Position numbers and translations under genes: made by a program. Below the pieces are notes generated by a model that searched no databases, was not told the DNA's origin, and was given only the letters and a program-made list of their open reading frames with translations. A stretch of DNA of 64,000 bases from Hyalella azteca. Lineage: Eukaryota > Arthropoda > Malacostraca > Amphipoda > Hyalellidae. The DNA lies in the NCBI RefSeq assembly GCF_000764305.2, contig NW_025941719.1, forward strand, positions 496,001 through 560,000, in the 5' to 3' direction. The first letter of the stretch is position 1, and the number at the start of each line of letters is the position of its first letter. Shown here piece after piece: positions 49,901-62,722 of the stretch.

Positions 49901-51704
49901 ACTGAGGCTTAAAATGCATTAATTCTCGCTAAGAACATGACGGCTCTCTTGCCATATGAGAACGTATGATTGTACAGCGTACATGACTAACAACATTAAA
50001 TACAACACAGTAGACTAGTTTTTCTACTAAGTAGCCTCTAAGTTATGCAATGATAATTCGCTTAAAATACGTTGATACAATGTGGTCGAAAAATTTCTGA
50101 TAACGGGACATAATAATATGGGAATACGTCATTTGGGTAAAACACTAGGAAAAAACATTAGGGACAAGGCAATATCCAGTCAAAATATACCTCTGCAAAA
50201 TACATGACTATTTTAATGTGAATATATCTGGCCTCTAAAACATGGAAAGGTAAGAGATTTTTCGATAAGTTTGAATCATTAATACCCTTCACTACTTTTA
50301 TTTGAAAAAATTCCGCCCGTTCAATCCACAACACGAGAAATACCTCATAATTTATGGCATTTGTAAACCTAGACTCAATATCGCCGCAACAAAGTATCTC
50401 AAAGTCGTGGTGCTGCCTTGGGCTTGATTCTGCGTCTGCATCCCGTCGCATAGAATTTACTTGCATAACCTTTTTTTTCTGGTAACGCGTGTTGTGATAC
50501 AAAGATTCGCCGATATACTACCTGCGATTGACTATATACGTGCAGCAATGCCCAGCTCTGCTTTGTTTTACGTAATCTCATCCTTCAATCACGTGTGAAT
50601 AGCTTATTATTTTTGTGACAACGCAACAATCATGTGGAATTGATATACTTCCCGTCTTGTTGGAAACTCAACATCAAATCAAAAATCCATAACCCGACGG
50701 TGGCTTAAGGGAGATGAGTTCGGTACAATGGGACGTGGCGACTATGCATTGTCGCCTTTACGCAGGCAGTGTCCACTTTAATGTAAACAACTGTTAAAAT
50801 AATGTATATTTTTCGCTTACATTATTAGCCATAAACGTTACGAGATAATTACATTACATTAATATTAAAAACATTTATTATATTTCAATGCTTCTTTTTC
50901 CTGACTATGAATGTCGTCGCTTTTACAACACGGTTGAAGTGACAGCCTTTAGCTCAGAAGGTTCAAGCAAAATCTCTCAGAATTAGGAAAATGCTCTAAG
51001 GGTCCTCGTTGGCTATACATTGCTATTGATCGATGGAATTCTTGAAGAAATGTGATAATTTATAGAGGAATGAATCTATCACCCTGTTATTAGCTGATGA
51101 GAAATTTATTTTAAAATGATTACTTTTAACCGATACCTCGATTGAAGTAACGATAGTGTCGACTGTTTGATTATTTCAGGTACATTTAAATAATAATTTA
51201 TTTACGACTGGATTCCCGGCACAATTATCTTTATCAATCACGAATTCCAAAATTTATATAGAAAGTATCGTTATTCCCGAATTTTATTTCTGAATTTCAC
51301 ACCCCTCTTTATTAGTTATCTTTCTTATATTTTCTTATTTATTGTAATAGTTTCCGAACACAACAGACTGGACTATGACTAACATCTTCGGTAGACTAAA
51401 CTAGAATGTCTATTGTAACCGTCAAAGCGTTGAATATAGGCAAGATCAATAAAGTTATTATTAGGAATGGACAGCTGCCTGTTCCTATCAATACAGCCAA
51501 TTAACAGTAGCCATTAAACCATAGCAACATTTGTGTGACGCGTTAGCAACACAACGAAAGAATGAGCGCAGGTCATGCTTATCAATGCGTTCCTCGCCTT
51601 CAAATCGCGACCTATACTTTCAAAAAAAGTTAAGAGATGGTAAGTTCATCATCCAATCATTGACGGCCTTTCAATCAAAACCCACCAATTGTAGACAAGA
51701 AAAT

Positions 51705-51755
51705 AGAGCGTAAATACTTACGTTCACTTAGCGAATTTTGAAAGTATGGCCCCAG
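51705..51755 (-). mobile_element. Possible end of an element related to the palindromic element at 15185
   Basis: On the minus strand from about 51755 the sequence reads GGGGCCATACTTTCAAAATT followed by CGCTAAGTGAACGTAAGT. It resembles the 15185-16968 tip (GGGGCCGTATTATCAAAACT, continuing TCGTAAGT). A partial match, CCTATACTTTCAAAA, lies in opposite orientation at about 51609. No complete second end was found. Confidence 0.4.
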
Positions 51756-52312
51756 GATTTTCTACTGGGTAGCTATCGTTGTTGTTCTTTCCTGGCGTCT
51801 TGCATTTTTTCCTCTAAAATCTAAATGATGGAATTTATTTAGTAAGTAAGAAGTACAGAAGTTATACAGAGTTTCATGGATATTGGATGATTAATTAATT
51901 TTAAATTCGTTACAAATAATGTCTATATTCAGTTATTACGTTAAATGTGCATCGTAAAATTTAGAAAACTACTTATCGGAAGACGACCGCTCGATATAAT
52001 TTAGCCATGGCGACATTTAAAAAAAACAGATTGATGTTTATAACAAGTTAGCGAGTTTCAGGTACACATATTCAAGAAAGTTAGACACAGATGTACGAAT
52101 CAGTCTTTAATTGTCCTTTGTGTGAATCTTTTGACTTGAAAAATTTATATGTTAATTGGAATTTGAATGTTTAAAGCTTTAATGGGAATCACTTTAGTGG
52201 AAGAAAATACTGGCTCTTTTCTGTTACTTATAATTCTAGCTTTACGCGAATATTGTATTTGCTTCACTTACAAAATTATGAGATAAGACTTGATTTAAAT
52301 CTACAGCGTACC

Positions 52313-52380
52313 TAGATATTTTACAGGAACTCCCAAAAGATCATACCGAGATATTTTAAAGGAACTCCCAAAATATTCCG
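52313..52380 (+). repeat. ~37-bp imperfect tandem duplication
   Basis: GATATTTTACAGGAACTCCC and GATATTTTAAAGGAACTCCC, each followed by AAAA and then a diverging tail. Confidence 0.75.
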
Positions 52381-54596
52381 TCTTTAGGGCTCTCAAAAAT
52401 GTGTTCTTGCACGTGAATTAACTTAATATGCAGCGATGGAAAAAAAACAAGTTCTCCATTGTGGCAGAGTGGAGGAGTGCTCACTACTCAGGGCTTGTTT
52501 CAAAATTTCCGCCAACCTCTCAGAATTTCAAGCCGCCGTCTTATTATCTGGACTAAACATCATACGTTTTACGAATTCGGATTAGGGAGACTGCATTTCA
52601 TCTTGAATTATTTGGTGACAAAAAAAAAAAAAACATCGTGCCAGTGCGCTACATGAATATTCTATCAGATACAAGCTGCAAACAACACTCAAAGGCATTC
52701 CGCAGAGACTTTGTTCAAAATAAGAAATTACATTTTTAAAAATATTTTTTAAGAATCGCAGATTACCCATTAATTTAAGAGCAGAGACAAATTTGACAAA
52801 TTCACTATATCTTTTTGAAATAAATTTTATTGCCCAGTTTCCTCTATAGTTGAAAGCATCGTGCATCAGCAATAACTTGATCAAATTTACACAGGAGAGA
52901 TTAAAATGTCGAAAAATTGTATTCGTTCAAAGTTACGTAATGACACTGTAGCCGCAGCTCATTAGTTTAGCGATTATGTAGTGCGAAATGCCCATATGGC
53001 AACACTTGCTAGAGTAAGCAATTTACGGACACGTATCTCCGCCGGCCACTTTTACTCTGTCCGCGACCAGGGTCGCTTTACCTGTTCGGTGTTCCTAGGT
53101 CATAAGGTTTTTGTGTATTTTCTGGTGTATTTTTGAGATTCTCCTACATTTGTCATAACCCTGCTAAAGTTTGTATTATGTATTCATTTTTCGTGTTTTT
53201 TTTCAGATATATTCAATAATTGCAACTGTTCAGTTCCTTCAATATTAAACGAAGAAACTTGATTAGTATAAAATTATTGAACCTCCTTTTAAGCCTAGAG
53301 CTCAGTACGTCAGGAGGTGTAAACTAGTGCTGAACCGTTCTAGGCGTAGCGTTCTTCGAGGAAGGCGTTACAGACACTAATAGTCTGAAGACCGACTTTT
53401 GGAACCTAGATAATGACATCGCCCTATATCTTAACAGGAATGTCATTCTGTTCAGCGTTGTTATGCGCAGCAGGCTGGGAGGGATGGGCAAGCAGAACTT
53501 CAGAATGAAAACTCCTTTCCGGACGTCCGCTCAACCAGCTGATGTAAAAGTTAGGCGGTATTTTTCTGACGTACGATGATACGCACTACGCATTACTGAA
53601 TCTAAAGCTAAATGGAACCGCATTTGTGAAGGAGTAACTTCTTTACTCTTCATGAAGAATAAAATTTAAACTATTGATTAACCATGCATGCAAGCTAACT
53701 TTCCAGAAACATACTATGATTGAAAAAGTCGACTCTTCGAAAATTGGTAAAGACGCGAACCCAATGTAGGGCAAGGCGATCATCTCCGAGTAAACGGGAA
53801 CAGGGAAGAAAAGATTTTTTTTTCTATATTTATACGAATCATAACTTGATTTAAGATCAACATGCAGATGAATTACCGGGCAATGGATCGAGTTCTCTGA
53901 ATGATGAATGTCATCGCATTGGTTGAAATGTGTTACAAGTTGCGACTAGAGATTTCTCCATCAACAGTAAAATCTTATCTAATCACAGACAGCGAATAAT
54001 GACAATCTTTAATCCATTGTAAAAGGTTCCTTCATAGGCTTTCCATGAAATCCATCGTAGAAGGTATGCAAAAAGTGAGATATTTATGAGCACACATTAT
54101 ATTCCTGTCAGTTATGTACACACGCAGAAATTTTTGAAAAAATTAAAATAGGTGTCTCGCGATTTCTATATATCGATGGCCAAATTTGTACTCAAACGTG
54201 CATATGGAAAGTATACGTAAATTAAAATTTATCCGTAGCTCGTTGCTCTCGCCTTATAACTTAGCTCATTATTATTTTTTCACTACCTAAGTTTGAAATG
54301 GCTGCTGTCAAAAGTTCATTTGATGTGTTACTGAAGTTTAGAGGCCCGGTTCGATTCCATTGGACGTGGCACAAAGGATAAAAAAATCGTTCGCGGAAGT
54401 TCTTGCTTATGTATTTTTGCACAAATTTCATAGAGAATAGGGGAAAAATAACGACTTGAGCATCAATTTCAATCTTTCACCTACGGGAACAGTTCAAAAG
54501 GCTCTAGATTGGAGCTTTCGAAAAAAGACCTGGGATTATATGGTCGCTTCCAGAAAAAGTGATTCATCCGAAAGCCCACGCTCGATTTTCGGAATG

Positions 54597-54698
54597 TCTT
54601 TTCTTGTGAGTAGAAGTAGAATACTACTTCTACTCTCTTGAGAGTAGTAGAGTAGAGAGTAGTAGACTTCTACGTCTTTTCTTGAGAGTAGAATACTA
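54597..54698. repeat. Cluster of inverted repeats (GAGTAG/CTACTC)
   Basis: GAGTAGAAGTAG (54608-54619) pairs exactly with 54624-54635 across a 4-nt loop. Further GAGAGTAG / CTACTCTC pairs follow, and the phrase GTCTTTTCTTG(T/A)GAGTAGAA begins and ends the cluster (54597 and 54675). A locally complex, probably unstable stretch. Confidence 0.85.
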
Positions 54699-57600
54699 AA
54701 CCGATTGTTTTCGTTCACCATAGGTAATAATCTCTAATTGTAGCTGTAGCTCATTTATCATGTACAGACTGAAACAGCTACATTGCATATCATATGATGT
54801 AGTAGTGTTAGCGTTGATTTGTCTGTAGTCGACTTTTAACCACCTGGCCACTCAGCCGATTTTAACCAGAATTTTCATAACTACACTCGAACCTCTCAAC
54901 CCCCTACTCCAATCTTAGTGATCATAACCTCTCGGCCAACCCCAGTGTGCTATCTTTACTGCGATCATAGTGAAGTCGAATTTCCCAACGAATTTCCCAG
55001 CGTTTAGAATAAAATACCCTCTTTCCGACTTCTGAGTTTCTTGTTTCATCATCACAACGAAAGGAAATGAAAGAGCATCAGGATCGAGACTCAATCTGCC
55101 AAATGGTCTGGGGGCAGTGAACTGCACCGAGCCCATGAATTACTTCAGCATCCTTTAGTGCGATTAAATGGCGCCCGAACAACAACGCTATATTACAACG
55201 CTATTGTAAATTTTAATGCCGTTACTGCTACACTTTAACTAGGTACTATACGACTAGCTAATTTGAGTCTCTAATGTCATGCTAAGATGAATAGAACTTA
55301 TGAACGCATTTTGAGAGTAGTTATTATTAGTACTGCAGTCCTGTTATCCAGAAATTTGTTTGTTTTGCTTGCTGCTAATTGTTTATTGAAAAGTGGGGGT
55401 AATTTGCATTTTATTTCTGCATCTAAATATGAGGCAAAACAGTAACATCAACCATCAGTAATGTAATCGATTTCTTGAAAGTCTCGCCATCTGACCTGAA
55501 AAAAATCAATATTCAAGTTTTTTTCAGATTAAGACAACACTCCATGCATATGGATCCTCAATTTATCTAAAATAGGGCGCAATTTCAACGATATGAAAAG
55601 TTGTAATATCATTAAAATTCCTGGAACAAACTGTTGTCCTAAACTTGCAGTATTTTTTTCACAAACAATTGATGTTTTTTCGAAAAATTTCTAAACTCAA
55701 ATTAATGAAATCCGAAATATTGAAAACAATGGTACTGAATTATTGATGTTGTAGCCAGGATGACGATTTGTTTAGCTCGGTTAGGTCGGGAAAACCGAAC
55801 CGCATCAGTCGAAGTTTTACGTCTTCTATGAGGAGAATTTACACGCAGGCATTGCCAGCAGTTTTCGTAAAAGCATTCAAGTTACATTTTGAAAATGATT
55901 TATTATCCAAGAAATACAACAAGTCAGTTGCACTTTCATGACTTGAAGAATTGTGCACTAATTTTTGTCACGACATTTAAGTGAACAAAATTATATTCAC
56001 ACGTGGCCCTTCATCAAAACAAGTACTTGCAATAGCCTGCCAATTAAATAGGACGAGAAGTAGTCACGTCCTTCAATGACAACACACCCGACATTTATTT
56101 TCGTACATACAATGTACTGTATGAAGGCAACATTTATCTTTTCCTCAGTCGAGCACAAAGACAATTAACACATGGGTTTGAAATTGGCTGGCGCCTAGAG
56201 AAAAAGGTGCGTAACAAAACCACATTCATCGCTGGCAGAAAATGCATGACGCGTTTGATGAATCGTGAATGCGCTGATTCGTATGAAGCTTGCCGAGCAT
56301 TTGGAAGTCTAACTGCTTTCATCAGGCTGTAAATTGTTTTAGTTTGCTGAGAATACTCTGCTGTCGAAGTTGTTTGCTCTATTTATTTATCGATTATTCA
56401 ACGAATTCGATACTAAAATTAATGATTTTATATCACTTCTGGCAGTTGACGATTATACCCAACACTGATAAAATTCGATCTCTTATTAGTAATTTGGAGT
56501 TCTCGTGATCACCTCATTTACTTTTTGGCTAAGATTTTCTGGCCACTGGGATTAAAATCGAAATCCTGAATTTCTGAACGGTGTGATCGCATCAGATTGT
56601 GATGGCATCAAGAGAATAAACGAGCTAATCAAGCCGAGGAGTCACTTCAGCTTCCCGCTCGCCTAGACTTGAACGTGCTAGATGTTCGTGGTAATTCCTT
56701 GTGATTTTATAATTTAGATTAAGGTTTTACCTAATTATGTCTATACGGCAGTCTCCTGTAGGACGGAAATCGATTTATTCGAAGTGAAACATTAAAAAAC
56801 AAGTGCAGAAAATTTCCAATTTATGGAAGACAGGACTTGTTTGTTTAACGATTCACCTATCATGGCACATGGCGCATTCGGTTATTATCATAAGAGATAT
56901 TGAATTTTTTTACCTTCTCCAGTCAAACTGGCAGAGTTATTACCTCAGAGTGCCTTCTGAAGTTTTATATACAAAATTAATTGTAGCCCAGTAGTAAAAA
57001 ATAGTTAAAGAATTTAAATATATTGAACAGGGATTAAGAAGTGGATCGCTAACAATTGTTTGTATCAGCAGACACAGCTTGGCAAGACACCACCATATTT
57101 CTCTCCAAACCCAGACACAAACTTTTCACGGTCTCTCAAGCTTTATTATTTTTCCCTGAAGATAAACCTTCATAAATCGGACGTAAAATTGATTGTTTTC
57201 CCAGAGTCCGGCGTCACGATATATCAACGCTGGCAGCGGTTTAGTGAAGTTGACTAATAGAACCAATCAACTTCTGTTGCAGCCACGGCCGTGCATTTGT
57301 AGCAAGGTCCACGAACCCAACCTGAAATTGACATTTATGATCGGAATATTGCCTGTTTTAATTACAATTTTAATTATCACTGATTGGTTTTTTATTCAAT
57401 TCACTAGCTCAAGTAGTATTCTTTGTTTAGGTGATGGTAAGCTTGCCTCAATTCGTTTTTAATTATCAAATTCAATGACGCGTAAATAAAATAATGATTA
57501 TATTTATAATAATTACTTCAAACTTTTTATACAAAATTTGAGTGATGTAGGGATTCACAGTTGAAAGGGAAGAAATCAAATACGTGACCAAATATTTGTA

Positions 57601-59063
57601 GTCTCTCTTTTTCGTATTAAATTGAGAGAAAAAGTTCTAAGCTAATACTTTTGGAGCCTAATACTAATCAGTGATCTCTTTGGTGAAGCAATTTTTAAGG
57701 AGCCAACTTGCAAGCGTTAAAGCGTCGTACTAAAAAACTGGTGGCTCAATTTAACGCTTCAGAAGTTCGCATTGACAGGAGGTGAACTTTTAATTTTTTG
57801 ATCAATGCGGTCGGAGTATTGACGTCGTGACATTCCAGCATGCCACGACTGAACCAACCTTGATCCTTCTAATGGACGGTACAAGTCTTGGTTTTATTGT
57901 GGCTTTTGCGTCAATGATTTCTGTGACTAAAGCAGACGCAGCGCACATGGAACCTGATCTTCAGTCGCTGCACAAAGTTCATGTGTTCAGGCTATTTTTG
58001 ACTGGGATAACTGATGGAAATTTCAAATGACATTTAGCGGGCGTAATGAGGGAACGAAAATTCGGTGATCACGGAATGATTTAACGGTCTCTATTTCGTG
58101 GCAAATACTGAATTGTTAACGACGATCGCTGCACGTGGGCAATAAGGATTGCCCAAGTTTGAGTAAATGAAGAATCTTGGGGTTCAAAAATGGTTTGGAA
58201 ATTTTTACTTTTCCAGCGAGAAACTTTTATTTGCATAGTTACTTTAAAAAATTCTTCAGATAGTTATCTCCAAACCTGATTTGTTTTTTCCTTGCGAAAC
58301 CTTTTTATATCTGTAATTTACAGTGAAACATTGTGTAAAATTAATTTAGATAAAGTTTTAGCAGTTTTTTGTGTTTTTCTCTTTTAATTGCTTCGTAATT
58401 TAACACATGTAACTACTGCGTTTGGAATGAATTTTGACCTCTCACAAAAAAAATTACTAAAATAAATCACAATGAATGTTGCTACCGATTTGTGTTTTTT
58501 TAGCTCATTTTTATTGTGCGGATTGCGCTACCTTTGCCGGTTGGACCGAGTCCCACAAAGCCTTCATCTGCACGGCAAGATCACGATAGGGCCGAGAACG
58601 AGCAAGTTCTGGCCCGTCTTTGTCCGTGTGCGTGCTGATCCGCGATACAAAGAAGGCTGATGTCTGGTGCGTACCCGGCCTCTATTCATTTCATGTACAT
58701 CATCCGAGAATTGGTGAAAAAAATTCTCATTTGCGTACCTAGTGTGCGTGGAGATGCAGTAATTCCAAGCCATTGTGGTTATTTTGCAAAAAATTACAGA
58801 ATTATGCCTCGTAAGTGTTTTCTCTCATTGGCGTGGAGATACCGAAAAATTCCATGGCCGAGGAACTAATGGAATTCGAAGCATGTTACGTTCAATTTTT
58901 TGTTTGATTGTGAAAATGATTCATACTGGTAAAAATTATAATTACTTGTGAATAACGCAGCTATTAAGTTGAGAATGAACTTGAATTGCAATTCCATCTC
59001 CCGAGAAGAAATTTGTTAGCTTGTAATCATTGTATAGCTTGATTTTTAGGTATCTCGTTGAAA
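54699..59063. other. Intronic DNA, nothing firmly recognised
   Basis: AT-rich, with a GC-richer patch at 58525-58780. Overlapping frames there on both strands (62-69 codons) have no known domain or clear splice sites, although TTTTTTTAG at 58493-58501 precedes it. A 13-base match to a lysine tRNA primer-binding site lies at 55169. Confidence 0.45.
55169..55181 (+). other. 13-base match to a tRNA-Lys primer-binding site
   Basis: TGGCGCCCGAACA equals the start of the primer-binding site used by lysine-primed retroelements. No LTR pair, polypurine tract or gag/pol frame was found around it. It may be chance or a very decayed LTR element. Confidence 0.2.
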
Positions 59064-59340
59064 CTAGTCGATAGTACAAAAATTAATTCTTTCTTCCGTT
59101 CTCTTATATGGAGCATTATATTCTTTAATAGCATCTAAGTGGGCTTGGTAAAATCCATCCGTAGTTGGGCCCAAGAAAAGCGTTGCGGTATTTGCAGGTG
59201 GAACTCTTTGAACATATCGAGTGTTTGCAGGTCCGGCATAAGCAGACTTGAGGACCTCTAGATCCACTCATTCGGGACGTTAAACATTGTGTGGTTCGTT
59301 GCCAATTGAGATACGAGGGAGTTTTTCCCAAGAACTATTT
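59064..59340 (-). pseudogene. Protein-like remnant of unknown family
   Basis: On the minus strand, 59264-59064 reads DLEVLKSAYAGPANTRYVQR and goes on to FLGPTTDGFYQAHLDAIKEY before a stop. Just upstream, in another frame, NSLVSQLATNHTMFNVPNEW ends at a stop at the same point, so a one-base frameshift near 59265 would link them into about 85 residues. The residue mix (Gly, Pro, Ala, aromatic; few Lys/Asn runs) looks coding, unlike other frames here. No Met start, domain or splice sites were recognised. It may be a processed pseudogene, transposon or viral relic, or a minus-strand exon. Confidence 0.4.
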
Positions 59341-62204
59341 GATTCTGCCAATTAAACCCGATGCCATGGGTATTTGAACGACTGTAATAAAATTTTACGG
59401 GTTTGCTATGTAGCAAGAGCAGTTTAGGAGGCGGGAAGAGAACATGTACAATTGATCTTATTGATCGAAAAGAAGAACTTGTATGTAGTGTGTTTAATGT
59501 GATACGGCCAATTATTTAGAATAGAAAGAGCAGGTTTTTGATGGACTCTTCGCATTGAATAATGACATATGTTGTGTCAAACAAGCAGTGAAATAATTTT
59601 TCAGGTTCTCATCAAAGTTTTGAACAGCGCTTCGACGGCCTGTAGTACCTAATCCGCTGATTGCTCGGAAATGCCAGATTCGCAGGCAATTTTAGCGAAA
59701 TAATTTTTTGATTTTTTTTCAGCGGTTCACCGACGTAAAGGAATGCAGTCATTATTTTTATCATCTGAGATGAATTGATAAACTCATCCTGACAACATAA
59801 TAGCAATAAAATTGTTACGAATGTTATTACGAAGATGAAAGGCAAGTTTGTAATTTGGTTAAGGACATTTTTTTTAAACGAAAAAAGTGTCGAACAAATG
59901 CATTGAAGAATTCGCTCAAAAAATTGTTCTCGGCTCCACGTAATGGAAGACTATGCATGACCGAAAAAAATAATTTTGCTTCCAGCAAGTATCTATTACA
60001 TTACGAATATCCACTACCATTAATTTAAAAATCTCTGCCAGTTTGAATATTTTCTCAAATTCATACTTAAAATTTCATTGAACAGATGTTCTAATATTTT
60101 TCATTCAACAAATACTTTGAAATTGTTCAAATTCCCAGACCACAGATATCTTTTAAGGTTAGAAGTGAGACAAATTTCCGAGCTCAAGACCACTCGATCT
60201 TCTCGAAATCCCGAGGGCTTAAACTCAGACTTGCTCGAGCTGTGGCCACCATGCAAAAATATATTGCAAGAAACGATCTTACATAAAAAATTATAGTTTA
60301 CTCTGAATGAAAAAGAATCTGAAAGGTTTTTAGTGAAATTTGTGCGTGTATTAACTATGGTCTCTTTCGTTACGCCGTTTCATTGTTGGTGATACGACAT
60401 GGTTTCTATAAATGTATTTCAACTTTTTATTAATATCTGGTTTTAGTGCTTTTAGCACATACTCGCTTTACCGAAATTTTGTAATTTCATTGCAATTTTG
60501 TAAGAAATTTAGCTTAACCGATGAAGTTGGTAGATTGTATACCTAAACAAATTGGTGTGGCTTCTGCAAATAAGAAAGTCCACTTACCCGCAGATGGGCT
60601 TTAGGATATAAAAAATTTAGAATGATATTATATAAACAATGTTTCCAGGAGTGGTCTTGAAATACCCAGATTCTTTGCGAACATATTTAATAAAAATTAG
60701 TTCAAACTAGCTGTCTGACATGGTGCTGCTTGGAAGGTTGAGTCCGGTAAGCAGCAGGTGCACCCGGCGTTATTATACCAGACCTTGAGCAGCCGACCAG
60801 TATTTCTCGAAAATACTGGTTGAAAATATCTAAAATACTGCATTCTTCTTACGAATACCGCTCAGATGCATAGTAGTATAGATGCTGTGCTAAGGAGCGA
60901 CCTCGTAATTAATAACAATGATATTTGTTCCTGAGAGGAGCGGGTAAAATACGACATGTCATCAACGTCATCGAAGGGGCTTGATCGACACAAACTCCTG
61001 GAAATAGAAAGTTTATATGTTTTTCTGTATATTATTATTAGATGGCAGGATTTACTTGTTTACACACGTGCGATTGATGAACAGAGAATTCTTTTCTGTA
61101 TATATAGATAAAGCCTGGAATTAATTATGATGATTAACAACTGCTGTTTTAGAATCTGTTTATATTCTATCGTAATAATAATTCCTAAACGATATTAACG
61201 CTAATTTAGTAAATATACGTTCAAATGTTCAACTGAGAAGAGCCATCTTTAAATAAAAATAAAAACAACAAAATATTTGTTCCCGATTTCAATGTGATAC
61301 AAAGTTAGGTCTTATGCCTACAAAAATATCCTCTGTTTGAAGAAATTTCAACTTGCTAAAAATGATATGAATAGTGGTAAACAGGTAGAGAGATATGCAT
61401 TTATTCACAGTGCAAATAAATGTTTACAGTAATAGACACCAGACACGAGAAAAAACTCGCTAAAATACACGATATGAAACATAGAATGAAAACATAACTA
61501 GTAATTATTTTTTTAGTTTGAATATGAAAGTTCAGTGGGGGCGAGAGAGCCACTTCTTCCCTTATGCGATCGCTGCTTGAGCAGTAACCAGACAGCTCAT
61601 AACCTCGCACCGTGTTATCCTTGTGTCAAAATTATGTAATTGAGAAGCATCAAGGGAATCTCTATTAATTTATGCCGCCGCACATATTTGTACGTTCTCG
61701 TAACTCATTTCTCGTAACTCATCAGGACGATTCTTCAATTGGAAGAAAACTTTCAGCTAGAGGGAAAATTCAAGTTATGATGCAAAATAGACATGGAATT
61801 GTTAATAATGATTTCTCAGTGAAAGAAATTACTGTCGTTAACCTTAGTGTAATATCTGTATTGCATACGCTGTCATCGTTGCGATTTTACTCTACTTCAA
61901 ATATACCTTTTGCATTTCTTTTCTGTTCAGCCCAAGTGTGAGAAATTTTCAAAGTACTTAATCAAGAAATAAGTTATCATTTGAATGTGGTGCACATTTC
62001 AACATTAGGCAAGCTACAAAATTTGTTTCGAAATTCATTGTCAATAATTCAGATCTGCTGGCCTATTTGCCTTCTAAAATTTGGCATGAAGTTTTTATGA
62101 TAGACTCATGCATTTTATCATTCACCGATTTTTTCTTGCCTTTTACCATATTAACTAATAACCCGTGTATATTATATATACTATAAATTTGCTTCATACC
62201 TCAG
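59341..62204. other. Intronic DNA before exon 2, nothing recognised
   Basis: AT-rich. A short hairpin, ACCAGTATTT facing AAATACTGGT, lies at about 60797-60821. The last 40 bases before 62205 include a modest pyrimidine stretch ending CATACCTCAG, the acceptor. Confidence 0.5.
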
Positions 62205-62722
62205 GTGGTGGATGAGTTGGACTACGACGTACTGGGCGCTGGCAGTAACAAACCCACCTCCAAGGATGAACCCTTGCTCCCGACACCATGCATGTCGCGA
62301 CGACCCTCCGACACCCCGTCGGTTTGCTCCAACCAAAACCTGCGCGCTCGGTCCACCTCGAGGCGCGTGAGTTTGATCACCGGAGAGGCTCTGGAACAAG
62401 CACATGCTGCCCTGGCGCTCGCTGCACAGGCGGGCGAGTCGCCGCCACCGTTGCCCACAGCTATTGTGGCCGCTGCCACTTTCCGAACCCAGGAATCGCA
62501 GTTATCTTTAACAGATTCTTCTTCTAGGCGCCCGTCACTAACCATACCAACTACTTTGCCTGGCGATATGGAAGGGAAGAGTGGGGATGATGATAAGGAA
62601 GGAGGAACAGGGAGAGGAGGGAATGCTGGAGATGATGATAAAAATGGTGATCGGAGGGGCCGAAGAAAGAGCACAGTGAGAGAAGAGAGCGTCTCTGGGC
62701 TGGATGTCACCTCGCCGCAGAG
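62205..62722 (+). CDS. Second coding exon of the same gene: Ser/Arg-rich, Gly/Asp-rich, probably disordered
   Basis: It begins after CTCAG and is open for 172 codons plus two bases, ending at a perfect donor (AG|GTAAGT at 62723). It is strongly GC-rich against its flanks. The peptide begins VVDELDYDVLGAGSNKPTSK. Four RRxS sites (RRPS 32-35, RRVS 53-56, RRPS 108-111, RRKS 153-156 of this exon) match basophilic kinase targets such as PKA. An Ala-rich helix-prone part (EALEQAHAALALAAQAG, 61-77) is followed by a Pro patch and then a G/D-rich acidic tract (121-149). This composition suggests a regulatory, disordered region of a signalling or synaptic/cytoskeletal protein, but I do not recognise the family. 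An alternative donor, GTGAGA at 62676, would end the exon in phase 0. Confidence 0.75.

Larger units (their letters stand above)
46901..54596. other. Intronic DNA, nothing recognised apart from listed repeats
   Basis: About 7.7 kb of AT-rich sequence. Its short frames (up to 114 codons at 50158-50502 minus) have no recognisable domain. It holds a 37-bp imperfect duplication at 52313-52380 and a possible transposon end at 51705-51755. GC-richer patches occur at 49420-49540 and 53020-53080 without exon structure. Confidence 0.45.
12960..62204 (+). other. Putative 49-kb intron
   Basis: Bounded by GTAAGA at 12960 and by CATACCTCAG ending at 62204. Both flanking exons are in phase 0, so the join keeps the frame (Q44 followed by VVDELD). 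I found no other convincing plus-strand exon in between, although a small unrecognised one cannot be excluded. The interval is packed with transposon remnants and tandem repeats, which explains its size. That the two exons belong to one transcript is inferred from phase, strand and composition. Confidence 0.55.

Noticed and set aside
50158..50502. 114-codon minus-strand frame
   Set aside because: No domain or splice context recognised. Not distinguishable from chance.
54330..54375. tRNA gene suggested by GGTTCGATTCC (B-box-like)
   Set aside because: No A box or cloverleaf arms at the right distance upstream, and no acceptor stem pairing.
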